From NCBI GenBank assembly GCA_022773025.1, contig JALEZF010000112.1:1-43545 (forward strand): DNA of 43,545 nt, written 5' to 3'. The translations under genes were made by a program, and so were the position numbers. This document shows positions 23,882 through 31,968 of this stretch, in pieces (position 1 is the first letter of the stretch; the number at the start of each line of letters is the position of its first letter). The notes beneath the pieces are model-generated. The model was given only the letters and a program-made list of their open reading frames with translations. It made no database searches and was not told the DNA's origin. Source of the stretch: Clostridium sp. Lineage in GTDB: Bacteria; Bacillota; Clostridia; Clostridiales; Clostridiaceae.

Positions 23882-24246
23882 TCAACTTCTTTAAACACAA
23901 ACCCTCTATTTAATAATTTTTTATAATGCTTACTTTGGGCTTTACATATCACATCAACTGGTATACCCATCATATCTAAACAGTTGAGTTTAGTTTGGAT
24001 ACTATCATGAAACTCTTCTATTGCATTGTTTATATCATTTTTTAATACAGCTTTTTGAAATTCATCATCTTCCTCTTTGCATTTATTAAGTTCATGAAAC
24101 ATTGTAGGTTGTCCTATTGGAGATCTCTTGAAATCTACTGGATTTAAAGTTATAGAATTTTTACAAGATCTATTAACTCCTTTAAAAAAGTTGAGAATTA
24201 AAAATAATGCTACTAGATATACGCCTACGATTAGAATTATTATCAT
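23878..24246 (-). CDS. Membrane-anchored MazG-like protein
   Basis: A 122-residue protein with an N-terminal hydrophobic helix (MIIILIVGVYLVALFLILNF) and a helical domain from about 50 with EEDDEFQKAVLKNDINNAIE, EFHDSIQTKLNCLDMMG and SKHYKKLLNRGF. The E-x-x-E and E-x-x-D spacing resembles all-alpha NTP pyrophosphohydrolases of the MazG type, common in phages. The membrane anchor is unusual for this family. It overlaps both neighbours by 4 bp. Activity is inferred. Confidence 0.65.
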   Translation of the reverse strand: MIIILIVGVYLVALFLILNFFKGVNRSCKNSITLNPVDFKRSPIGQPTMFHELNKCKEEDDEFQKAVLKNDINNAIEEFHDSIQTKLNCLDMMGIPVDVICKAQSKHYKKLLNRGFVFKEVE

Positions 24247-24527
24247 TTGTTTGTTACCTCCTGTATAAATTCTTTAAGCTCATTAATTTTATCTACTACT
24301 AGCTGCAGACTCTCTAATCCAGTTCCATTTATTTCACGTCTTATGACACCATTAAGTGCTTGTTCTACAGTTGCATAAAAAGCAATTGGCTTCCATATCT
24401 CAACTTTTTCTATTTCAATGTTCTCATCTTCTTTTTTCTTAGCTTTTCCTTTTTCCATAATTTTTTTTTCATATAGAATCACGTTGAATTCATCTGTTCC
24501 AAGCTTGTATTTATCATTTAACCTCAT
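24243..24527 (-). CDS. Small phage protein (DUF5405-like)
   Basis: A 94-residue protein with the pattern W-K-P-I-A-F-Y-A-T-V-E-Q-A-L (about 45-58), seen in small phage proteins placed beside DNA polymerase genes. A basic, charged insert (KKIMEKGKAKKKEDENIEI) separates two beta strands. The C-terminus is a helix. Function unknown; the family likeness is weak. Confidence 0.55.
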   Translation of the reverse strand: MRLNDKYKLGTDEFNVILYEKKIMEKGKAKKKEDENIEIEKVEIWKPIAFYATVEQALNGVIRREINGTGLESLQLVVDKINELKEFIQEVTNK

Positions 24528-24533
24528 CTTTAG

Positions 24534-26246
24534 TTACACCTCTCCTACAAAATCTTTAATTCTTTTTTTGGCTGTATCTATATACCACTCTTTGTCTAAT
24601 TTTCTAGGCACCTTAATATCTTTTATATCTCCATTTTCTATGAAACATCTTTCAGGAGTTCCCCCTATTTTATCTGGTGTAGTTTTATTTTTATGAAGCT
24701 TATATACTCCTGGATCTTTTCTAGATCTTGAAGCAAACACTCTTAATATTTTTTCATTAAGTATTTGTTCACCATATAGTGCGTGACTGTATTTACCTGA
24801 TACTTTAACTACCTTTTGGAACTCTATTAAGTCATTACAATTAATTATTGTTTCTTCTGGAGATATCTCATTGATGAAATATTCCATAAGGGCTTTATTA
24901 ACTATTGGTAAATCATTATCCAGTTTATTTAATGATTTAACATAAGCACCTTTGGATTTTATCTTTCCGTTTTCCATGATTATAATGTAATTATTAACAT
25001 CCTTCTGAACTACTTTTTTAATTAAATCATGCTCCAATCCCATTCTTGTTCTAGTTTCCCACTCTGCAGCAACTTCCTTATAAGTATCAAATAATTCAAT
25101 GGAAGGTAATTTAAACATCACACCATCGGTATTACTTTGAATTAATAACGCTCCAGGTATCTTTGCTTCAACATGCTCAATTAAATCCAGCAACATTAAC
25201 TGACCATTAACACATACATTGTTAGCTTGTAATGGATCAAATAGATTGTTATATTTATCTTTACTAGCTCCATAGGTACTATTAAGAACTATTTTGTAAG
25301 GTGCCTGTTCTGCTTTTTTACCTTCTCTTTTTAACTTAACTCTCATATCATAAACATCTTTGAATTTTTCAGGTCTCCTTACATTTCTACTTAAAAAGCT
25401 ATATTCTATCATTAATGAAGGGTAAAAACTTGTTACATCAGAATTAACAAATATTCCTTCTCCTTGATATTTAGTTCTAGCACCATGTAGTCCTCCCCAT
25501 CCAAACATATGAGGTACTCCAGCAACTTCAATTTCTAAAGATTTCTTGTAATCCTTATTAAGTGGGTTTTCATACCATTCTTTAATATGCTTGTACTTAT
25601 CTAACTTAAGAGTATCAACTATAGTAATATCAAATTCATCATCATGTTCTTGCTTATCAGCTTCAAGAATTATTGCACTTAATTGAGCTTTAGTTTTATT
25701 GATATATTTGAGAGGTAATTTAAAGGTCTTAATTAAGTTCATTTGACTATCAAACTCTTCTTTTCTATTAATAAACACCTTCATGGTTTGCTCAACATCA
25801 TGGTTACAGTAGAAAAATACTTCATCTATTTCTTTTGGTGTTAATTTTCTATCTATGTCAAAAGCAACTGTTGTTTCTCTTATGTCATTTCCCATAAATC
25901 CTTCTAACTGCTTAAGACCTTTAAATTTATCTGTCATGATATCAAAGTTATATAGTTGTACTTGATTAAATAATCTACTATATTGCCATCCACCCAAATT
26001 TTTAACTATTATGTGGTCATTTATTTTCTTTGGGTCCATACCAAGTAATATTCCCTTTAAGATATACTGATCGTAACTCCGTGAGTTATATCCAACCCAA
26101 ATTTCATCTTTATGAGCTTGATGGACTTTTCTTAAAGCTTCAGGATCATTAAGTATCTTGTGAGTAATCCTGGTACTAGTATCTTTAATAACTACTAACC
26201 AGTCATGAGAAAATACTTCAAAGTCATAAAATAAAATTTTAATCAC
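24534..26246 (-). CDS. Family B DNA polymerase
   Basis: 570 residues. The exonuclease domain shows Exo I FYDFEVF (D8, E10), Exo II in VGYNSRSYDQYIL (51-63) and Exo III in YCNHDVEQT (146-154). Polymerase motifs are A, SDVTSFYPSL (269-278); B, KIVLNSTYGA (318-327); and C, QSNTDGVMF (370-378). In motif C the usual first Asp of D-T-D is Asn372. The length is short for family B and there is no obvious terminal-protein region. It should copy the phage genome together with the primase/helicase. Confidence 0.88.
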   Translation of the reverse strand: MIKILFYDFEVFSHDWLVVIKDTSTRITHKILNDPEALRKVHQAHKDEIWVGYNSRSYDQYILKGILLGMDPKKINDHIIVKNLGGWQYSRLFNQVQLYNFDIMTDKFKGLKQLEGFMGNDIRETTVAFDIDRKLTPKEIDEVFFYCNHDVEQTMKVFINRKEEFDSQMNLIKTFKLPLKYINKTKAQLSAIILEADKQEHDDEFDITIVDTLKLDKYKHIKEWYENPLNKDYKKSLEIEVAGVPHMFGWGGLHGARTKYQGEGIFVNSDVTSFYPSLMIEYSFLSRNVRRPEKFKDVYDMRVKLKREGKKAEQAPYKIVLNSTYGASKDKYNNLFDPLQANNVCVNGQLMLLDLIEHVEAKIPGALLIQSNTDGVMFKLPSIELFDTYKEVAAEWETRTRMGLEHDLIKKVVQKDVNNYIIIMENGKIKSKGAYVKSLNKLDNDLPIVNKALMEYFINEISPEETIINCNDLIEFQKVVKVSGKYSHALYGEQILNEKILRVFASRSRKDPGVYKLHKNKTTPDKIGGTPERCFIENGDIKDIKVPRKLDKEWYIDTAKKRIKDFVGEV

Positions 26247-26257
26247 TTCCTCTCAAG

Positions 26258-26860
26258 TTATTTATAAAACTGATTTTTCTTACGTAGTTTTTCTTTCTTT
26301 TCTTCTACATACTTAAGCTGTTCTTGAGTGAATTGAGATAGGTCAGCCGCATAAGGACAGTTAGGTTGTTCACCACAATAAGGTGTGCTTATATCGTCTA
26401 ATAGAGAGTATATTGGGCACTTTCTATAATCTTTTTCACATCCAACACACCTAACTTCTGCTATATCCTCTAGAACATCTTCAAACTTCTCTCTTTCAAT
26501 AATTGCATATTGAATATGATCGTTTAAATCACGCATAATTTTCTTTACTGAATAATCATCTATAACCTTATAATCAAATTTCATAAGCTGCTTATTTAAT
26601 TTTATACGCTCGTGAGAATTAAGATTTTCTTCTAATTCATAACAGAATTTTTTAAGATAAGTGTGAGCAAGTTTTAAATATTTCTGCATAACAGGAGTCA
26701 TCATGCCGCGCTTTTTCCATTCAATCCATACTTCATCAGATATTTTGTTATCTAAATTTCTTTGACCTTCTATTGATTGAACATATGCTTTAGAAATCAA
26801 ATAGAAGTTCTTTTCTTCATTAGTTAGATACTCTCTCTTTAGTTGACCCACGTTTTTCAC
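26258..26860 (-). CDS. DUF5651-like phage protein
   Basis: A 200-residue helical protein with a zinc-like cluster (VRCVGCEKDYRKCPIY, about 146-161, and STPYCGEQPNCPYA, about 167-180). The opening LKREYLTNEEKNFYLISKAYVQ and the Cys pattern match a family common in clostridial phages next to the DNA polymerase. Function unknown. It overlaps the upstream gene by 41 bp; a start inside the frame (MMTPV, about residue 53) is possible but has no better ribosome site. Confidence 0.65.
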   Translation of the reverse strand: MKNVGQLKREYLTNEEKNFYLISKAYVQSIEGQRNLDNKISDEVWIEWKKRGMMTPVMQKYLKLAHTYLKKFCYELEENLNSHERIKLNKQLMKFDYKVIDDYSVKKIMRDLNDHIQYAIIEREKFEDVLEDIAEVRCVGCEKDYRKCPIYSLLDDISTPYCGEQPNCPYAADLSQFTQEQLKYVEEKKEKLRKKNQFYK

Positions 26861-27107
26861 TTACCTTTCTTTCCATTATTACACCCACATCATCTATAAT
26901 CATGTTAGCTTTTGTTAAGTTAATCCCATTCTTTTGGAACGCTTCGATCAAACACTCTGAAAATAACTTTTTAAAATATGCTATTTGAGTTTTAACTTCA
27001 CTGTCGATATACTCTTTATTTACATTACTTTCTAAATGAGCGAATTGCTCAGGAGTAAGTTTCTTATTTATATATTTTCTCTTTTTTCTATCTTCAGCTC
27101 TTCCCAT
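26820..27107 (-). CDS. Small phage protein, unknown
   Basis: A 95-residue, basic N-terminal (MGRAEDRKKRKYINKKLTPE) and otherwise helical protein. It may bind nucleic acid through its basic start. It overlaps DUF5651 by 41 bp, which suggests coupled translation. No known family. Confidence 0.55.
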   Translation of the reverse strand: MGRAEDRKKRKYINKKLTPEQFAHLESNVNKEYIDSEVKTQIAYFKKLFSECLIEAFQKNGINLTKANMIIDDVGVIMERKVSEKRGSTKERVSN

Positions 27108-27135
27108 TTGTTCCCCTCCTGTTTAGATTCATATA

Positions 27136-27618
27136 CTAAAATCTTCTCCATACATGATTTTTATTTAGTTCTGTCATATATTTACTTCGGTTTATCAAAG
27201 GTGTTGTGGCAGCTTCTTCTAAACTCATATGTCGTTTATTTACTCTATAATAAAATAATCTTCTTGATATGCCATTTTTTTCAGAGAGCTCTAAAAACTC
27301 TTTTGGATATTTTCTTCTTTGTTCAGGTTTTAAAAATTTTCTTGTATCAATTTTCTTTAATGTAGAAGCTTGTAGTGCTGTCATATTTAACTTATTGATT
27401 CTATAAAGAACAGTCGTATATGCTATATTGTTTTGTCTTGCTAACTCTCTTATATATTTGTTTGTTTTTTTCTTATAAATTTTAACAGGCTGGGTTAGTG
27501 CCTTTTCTTTATCCCAAGCACATTTTCTTATTCTTTCCTCTAAGACTCTTGCTGGTATATTGTTTTCTTTGCTAATTTTGTATTCTTCAGGCGTGATGTA
27601 AAAATCATAAATATTCAT
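27136..27618 (-). CDS. Protein with three tandem helix-turn-helix repeats
   Basis: Start at ATG 27616-27618 after AGAGGTG. The 160-residue protein contains three similar units of about 40 residues: KENNIPARVLEERIRKCAWD, RQNNIAYTTVLYRINKLNMT and EKNGISRRLFYYRVNKRHMS, each ending with (E/L)-x-A-x-T/L. This is like repeated small HTH modules in phage DNA-binding proteins and homing-endonuclease DNA-binding regions (NUMOD/IENR1-like). No nuclease motif. Probably binds repeated DNA sites, perhaps in the origin or promoter regions. Confidence 0.65.
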   Translation of the reverse strand: MNIYDFYITPEEYKISKENNIPARVLEERIRKCAWDKEKALTQPVKIYKKKTNKYIRELARQNNIAYTTVLYRINKLNMTALQASTLKKIDTRKFLKPEQRRKYPKEFLELSEKNGISRRLFYYRVNKRHMSLEEAATTPLINRSKYMTELNKNHVWRRF

Positions 27619-27670
27619 TGTAATCACCTCTAATTTGTATTAAAAGAGGGAGCCTTAACTCCCTCAGCTG

Positions 27671-28126
27671 CTATTTCTCAAATACGTCAGTTATCTTATA
27701 AGTGTTATATCCTTTATTGTTTTCACCATATTCTAGTGCATACTCTAAGTTACCCTCTATAGCTTCAACTATATCTAATAACATCTCGTGATATTTCTTG
27801 AAGCTAGTAAACTCTACTTCAACACCTGAATCAAGTGATCTTAACATTTCATTCGCATTGTGAATACCAAAACCTTGTAATATTACTTGGTTATAGAATA
27901 TTAAGCTGCCTTTATATTCTCCAGCAATAATCTTGAACCAAATTGAAAGCATTGGATCACCTTTCTTAGACTTCTTAAGTTCTAGCTTGTTAACTTCAAC
28001 CTCATAAGTACCTAATGGTACTTCTTTATAATCTCCACCGCCATTTTCAGCAGCTTCTTTAGCATCTCTTGCTAATCCTTCTGTATCAATTTTCTCGTCA
28101 AACTCATCCCATAAATCTTTTGCCAT
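27671..28126 (-). CDS. DUF669 family protein
   Basis: A 151-residue protein recognised as DUF669: an acidic start (WDEFDEKIDTEGLARDA), then VPLGTYEVEVNKLELKKSKK and GDPMLSIWFKIIAGEYKGSL, and a YNTYKITDVFE end. Members occur beside the recombination ATPase in siphoviruses and probably have an OB-like, single-strand-binding-related role. Its position directly downstream of the Cas4-like/Sak4-like fusion fits. Confidence 0.82.
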   Translation of the reverse strand: MAKDLWDEFDEKIDTEGLARDAKEAAENGGGDYKEVPLGTYEVEVNKLELKKSKKGDPMLSIWFKIIAGEYKGSLIFYNQVILQGFGIHNANEMLRSLDSGVEVEFTSFKKYHEMLLDIVEAIEGNLEYALEYGENNKGYNTYKITDVFEK

Positions 28127-28191
28127 ATAATTTTTTCTCCTTCGTTTTATTTATATTTGAGGGATTATGGTTCCCTCAGGACCTTAATTAA

Positions 28192-29907
28192 CTATTCAGC
28201 TTTTCTAGATCTTCTTCTACGTGGTTTTTCTACCTCTTCCTGTGCTTCTTCAGAAGTAGTATCTTCTACTTTAGTTTCTTCCTTAGGCTCTACTTCTTCT
28301 GATTTCTGATTTCTACTTCTTCTAGGTTTGTCTTCTTTAACTTCTTCAGGAGTCTCTTCCTCTTTACTATCAGGTACTTCTTCCTTAGGACCCTCAGCTG
28401 CTTTCCTGGATCTTCTATTTTCTTTAGGTTCATCTACTTTATCTGATACATGTCCTACTATTTCTTGTGCTCCAATTAGAGCATTTGTAAATTCCTTCAT
28501 ATCCAATTTGCAAGTCTTAATTTTAAAGTTAAATCTACCCCCACCAAATACATTTTCATCTTTAGCTAACTGAATTAATCTTTCTTCACCTTTCATGTAA
28601 GCCCTAATAGTTAAATCAACCGTTCCAGCTAATACATTAGCGACCTTATCTCCAATATTGGGTTTATAGCTTGTTAGCTTATTCCCATTCTTAAGATTAA
28701 CCTCTGTAATTACTTCTTTTGATATATAAATTATTTGATATCCTAAAGCTTTAAGTCTCTTCATATTACTTAGGAACTCTGTTTTAACTAAATCATATCC
28801 TTTTCCATAACCACCATCTGATTCATGCTCCCAACCATACTTGTTATAAACATATAGTCTACAATGCTCATATAAATCTTCTACTAAGTCTATACACACT
28901 CTTTTAAAGTCATTTTCTTTCTTTTCAAGTTCTGCAATAACCTCTTTGAATATTTCCCATGCAAACTTAGTGTTGGTTATTCTTCCAGTAACAGTTACTT
29001 CATTAGCAATTTTAATCACTGGTGCAGTAGTGTTATCAGTATTTCCATCGGTATTAAGGAATAATAAATCCTCATACTGGTCAATGAATGTAGATTTTCC
29101 TACATAACTTTGAGCATAAATCCATAAGTCTGGATTCTTATCAATCTTTTTCTCTCTTCTTTGGTTACTTGGTAATATCATGTAATCTTCTCCTTTTAAA
29201 CAATATTTTTCATAATCACACCAGGAACAATATCCTGTTGGATTTTTCTTATATTCAACATCTTCGATAATATTGATAATGTTATCCATGTACTCAATTA
29301 CCTTAGATGCATCATATTTAACTTCCATAATTTTAATTTTTGAATTTTTTAGTTCTTCCTGGAGTCTTTTTCTAAACTGATATAAAGACTCTTCTTTCTT
29401 TTGTTTTATAGCTACTTTAGGAATGAAGATAAATCCTAACTTCCTAACCTTAAAGCCTATTTGTTCTAAGAAATATTTATATAAATGTAATTGTGGTGAC
29501 TCTGAATACTTTTCATAATTGTTACTATATTTATAATCAAATACATCCACTGATCCATCTTCATTTTTAGTTATAAGGTCCACTATTCCTATAAATCTTG
29601 GAGTATTAATCTTAAACTCTTTCTTATAGACATTAATATCAGCTAGTAATTCATGAATTTTAGGTATTAAATACTCAAACTTCATTACTTCCTCAACATG
29701 TCTATCAGTTATTATTGGATAGTTATCGTAATACCAGTTAATAGCTGTTTCTAAGTCCTTCTCTGCTCCAAGATGTATTGTGTTGCCTACTATAAGAGCA
29801 TTGTCTGCATTTGGCGCTTGTATTGTTTTAAGCTTGTCTATATAACGTAACTTGTATTTGTAAGGGCAGCTTAAATGAGTTTCTACTTTTGAATGTGAGT
29901 ATTGCAT
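28192..29907 (-). CDS. Cas4-like nuclease fused to Sak4-like recombination ATPase
   Basis: 571 residues in three parts. Residues 1-240: a PD-(D/E)XK nuclease of the Cas4/RecB type, with C14 and the C227-x-x-C230-x5-C236 cluster (likely Fe-S), H45, D110 and D124-Y-K126. Residues 255-470: a RecA-like ATPase with a non-standard Walker A (AQSYVGKS, 265-272) and a Walker B-like RVCIDLVEDL, as in phage Sak4/AAA_24 proteins. Residues about 485-571: a disordered Glu/Lys-rich tail with RRSR repeats. The fusion joins end processing to strand annealing. Usually these are separate genes. Confidence 0.78.
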   Translation of the reverse strand: MQYSHSKVETHLSCPYKYKLRYIDKLKTIQAPNADNALIVGNTIHLGAEKDLETAINWYYDNYPIITDRHVEEVMKFEYLIPKIHELLADINVYKKEFKINTPRFIGIVDLITKNEDGSVDVFDYKYSNNYEKYSESPQLHLYKYFLEQIGFKVRKLGFIFIPKVAIKQKKEESLYQFRKRLQEELKNSKIKIMEVKYDASKVIEYMDNIINIIEDVEYKKNPTGYCSWCDYEKYCLKGEDYMILPSNQRREKKIDKNPDLWIYAQSYVGKSTFIDQYEDLLFLNTDGNTDNTTAPVIKIANEVTVTGRITNTKFAWEIFKEVIAELEKKENDFKRVCIDLVEDLYEHCRLYVYNKYGWEHESDGGYGKGYDLVKTEFLSNMKRLKALGYQIIYISKEVITEVNLKNGNKLTSYKPNIGDKVANVLAGTVDLTIRAYMKGEERLIQLAKDENVFGGGRFNFKIKTCKLDMKEFTNALIGAQEIVGHVSDKVDEPKENRRSRKAAEGPKEEVPDSKEEETPEEVKEDKPRRSRNQKSEEVEPKEETKVEDTTSEEAQEEVEKPRRRRSRKAE

Positions 29908-29917
29908 ATTTAGTCAC

Positions 29918-30085
29918 CTATAAAATAACCTTTTGTATTGGTTTATCTTGTATATTCCATTGATCTGGACTTGTCATAATGAGAAGACAATCGTCGTCAC
30001 CTTTACTTAGTGGGCATTCTGTACATCTTTTTTGGTCATCACAAGTTTTTTTAATAACTTTCAAAGCATTTATCAACTCTTCCAT
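29918..30085 (-). CDS. 55-residue Cys-rich protein
   Basis: A short frame beginning ATG 30083-30085 after AGGA, running to TAG at 29918. The product has a possible zinc site: C14, C21-x-x-C24-P-L and C33, followed by MTSPDQWNI. The C-x-x-C-P-L and P-x-x-W elements recur in small proteins of clostridial phages. It fits exactly between the HD gene and the fusion nuclease, which supports a real gene. Confidence 0.6.
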   Translation of the reverse strand: MEELINALKVIKKTCDDQKRCTECPLSKGDDDCLLIMTSPDQWNIQDKPIQKVIL

Positions 30086-30090
30086 ATATC

Positions 30091-30894
30091 CTATCCCTCC
30101 ACATCAAAATTAACTTCTAACATCTTACGACTAGCTAAGTAATCACAAAGATGAACAAATCTCTGTATTTCTGTTTCTGGAATTGGTAGTATTTTTTCGT
30201 TTGTCTTATAGTCATAGCACCAAGGTCCCATGTGAGATTTAATACAGTCTGATATTTGCTCCCAAGGACCATCTTCCATAATCTCTATTACTTCCTCAGT
30301 TAGTTCATCTTCTTCAACTTTAAAATATCTATCTTCTAGATATTTAACTACTTCTAATGGGTGAGTAGCTACTGTATTTGCAGCTCCATCTAAGCCATGC
30401 TTGACTCCATCGTGTAGTAGTAAGCTAACTCTAATAATGTCTTTTTCATTATCATCAAAGTTTTGAACTGTTTCATTTCTAAATAACTCTTCAGCTATTC
30501 TAACTGCAGCTACAGTATGTCTTACTAATCCTCCTTCACCTAGGGCGTAAGTTGGATGGTGCTTTCCTGTACTTGAAGCTGCTACTTCATAAAAGTAATC
30601 GGGTAATTGCTTTAATGACCATTCTGCGAACACTTTTAAAGGCTTGTACTGTATAAGTTCTAACTCTTTCTTAAAGTCATATTTAGGAGCTCTATAATTT
30701 TGATCTATATCATCAGCTATATCTAAGTTAGTAAATAGCTCTTTCAATTTGTGAATAGCTTGAAGTGGTAAAGTCCATGACTTATTATCAGCATTGTATT
30801 TTCTACCTGGTATTGTTTTAATCTTTGATACTATCTCAGCATCGTAATTAAATGATGCATTAAGAGTGTCATTGATTTTTATAACTTTAATCAC
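30091..30894 (-). CDS. HARP-like plus HD-domain protein
   Basis: 267 residues. Residues 8-60 (NASFNYDAEIVSKIKTIPGR, KYNADNKSWTLPL) resemble the HARP domain of annealing helicases. Residues 75-260 are an HD domain: GGLVRHTVAAVRIAEEL (H126), LLHDGVKHG (H159-D160), THPLE (H177) and SHMGPW (H220). HD proteins hydrolyse nucleotides or nucleic acids. A possible role is a nucleotide phosphohydrolase guided by a DNA-structure-binding domain; this is inference. It overlaps the upstream gene by 8 bp. Confidence 0.75.
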   Translation of the reverse strand: MIKVIKINDTLNASFNYDAEIVSKIKTIPGRKYNADNKSWTLPLQAIHKLKELFTNLDIADDIDQNYRAPKYDFKKELELIQYKPLKVFAEWSLKQLPDYFYEVAASSTGKHHPTYALGEGGLVRHTVAAVRIAEELFRNETVQNFDDNEKDIIRVSLLLHDGVKHGLDGAANTVATHPLEVVKYLEDRYFKVEEDELTEEVIEIMEDGPWEQISDCIKSHMGPWCYDYKTNEKILPIPETEIQRFVHLCDYLASRKMLEVNFDVEG

Positions 30895-31216
30895 CCAAAT
30901 ACCCCCTTACATTTATAAAATTAACCTTTATCTCTTTAGTAAGATCCTTCATATCTATTTTTTTAATCTTACCTTTATTAACTCCGTCTACAGTATCAAT
31001 TACGTTGTCTTTAACTAGACCTTCTCTCTCAAATTTAACGAAATTAGCTTTACCGTTAGTTCCTACATACTCACTTAAGTTATGCTCTTCCAATAAATCA
31101 ACAAGTTCAACTTTAACTGAATCTAGCTCTTCTTTAGTTCTTTTTCCCTTCTCCTTTAAGTCAAGTATTTGGTCTATTAGTTCATCCGCTTTTTCTTGCC
31201 ATTTTTCTTTTGCCAT
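30887..31216 (-). CDS. Coiled-coil phage protein, unknown
   Basis: A 109-residue protein. The first half is a coiled coil (KADELIDQILDLKEKGKRTK, EELDSVKVELVDLLEEHNL), followed by a small beta region with YVGTNGKANFVKF. The end is IKVNFINVRGYLGD. Good ribosome site (AGGAGG). No family recognised; the order with the HD gene suggests a common function. Confidence 0.6.
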   Translation of the reverse strand: MAKEKWQEKADELIDQILDLKEKGKRTKEELDSVKVELVDLLEEHNLSEYVGTNGKANFVKFEREGLVKDNVIDTVDGVNKGKIKKIDMKDLTKEIKVNFINVRGYLGD

Positions 31217-31235
31217 AAATCTTCCTCCTTAGTTT

Positions 31236-31529
31236 TTATAGTTTTATAAGCTCTTCCTTGAGCTTTTCAAAGTCCTTAGGATAAACTATCCTAGCATATC
31301 CTCCACACTGTTCTATGAGCCTTATATTACGTTTCTGTAACTCACTAGCACGTCCATTCTCTGCTTTTACTTCTAACGCTATAAATTTTCCATTAACACA
31401 TCCTATAATATCTGGGATACCTGATTTACTATAAGGCCCTGCCCAAAACTTGAAGTACCATGTCTTAGGTAGTTTATCTAAGAACTTTTTTATCTGATTT
31501 TCAAACTGTTTTTCTGGACCAGCTGTCAT
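31236..31529 (-). CDS. VRR-NUC domain nuclease
   Basis: A 97-residue protein with the complete VRR-NUC core: E-x-x-x-x-x-Q at the start (EKQFENQIKKFL), SGIPDIIGCVNGKFIALEVK (the PD-x(n)-E-x-K catalytic motif), and a GGYARIV end. Small stand-alone VRR-NUC proteins are structure-specific nucleases in phage replication modules and may act as Holliday junction resolvases. It overlaps the zinc-finger gene by 29 bp. Confidence 0.92.
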   Translation of the reverse strand: MTAGPEKQFENQIKKFLDKLPKTWYFKFWAGPYSKSGIPDIIGCVNGKFIALEVKAENGRASELQKRNIRLIEQCGGYARIVYPKDFEKLKEELIKL

Positions 31530-31680
31530 TAGTTTTTAAACTCTCCCTTTTAGCTTTTTTATATTGCCTATCGAGTAATCTCTTACAAGGTTTGCAATAA
31601 CTTTGATATCCTCCACCAGTACGTTTAGGAAACTCTATTTCATCTTTATACTGGTGGCAGTTTATACATTTTCTTAACAC
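31501..31680 (-). CDS. 59-residue zinc-ribbon protein, GTG start
   Basis: A frame from GTG 31678-31680 (preceded by AAGGAAGA) to TGA at 31501. The product MLRKCINCHQYKDEIEFPKR... has two C-x-x-C knuckles (C5/C8 and C29/C32) and a basic C-terminus. This is the pattern of small HNH-like or zinc-ribbon proteins of phages, though no HNH His is present. It overlaps the VRR-NUC start in another frame, consistent with coupled translation. Confidence 0.6.
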   Translation of the reverse strand: MLRKCINCHQYKDEIEFPKRTGGGYQSYCKPCKRLLDRQYKKAKRESLKTNDSWSRKTV

Positions 31681-31691
31681 TCTTCCTTATC

Positions 31692-31955
31692 CTAAACTGG
31701 CATAAATCCATCTTCTAATAATGAAGTAAATACAACTTCATTATTCTCAATAACATCAGTGGTGTAACCAGTGTCCATAACCATCTTACACACACTGCAG
31801 ATATAAGGTTTACCTGGTGACTCTTTTAGTAATCTAGAACCTTCTTCCACTAGATCTTCATTCATGCACCCACATCTATAACATAACGTTCCGTTTTCTT
31901 TTAACAATTGCTCTTGATGTAAATCATCAATTATTTGTTTAGCTGTTTCACTCAT
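31692..31955 (-). CDS. Small zinc-ribbon protein
   Basis: An 87-residue protein with two C-x-x-C pairs: LCYRCGCMNE (near 24-30) and YICSVCKMVMD (near 51-60), the two halves of a zinc ribbon. A helical start and a beta-rich end flank it. Part of the run of small Cys-rich early proteins. No specific family. Confidence 0.65.
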   Translation of the reverse strand: MSETAKQIIDDLHQEQLLKENGTLCYRCGCMNEDLVEEGSRLLKESPGKPYICSVCKMVMDTGYTTDVIENNEVVFTSLLEDGFMPV

Positions 31956-31968
31956 TTTTTACCCTCCA

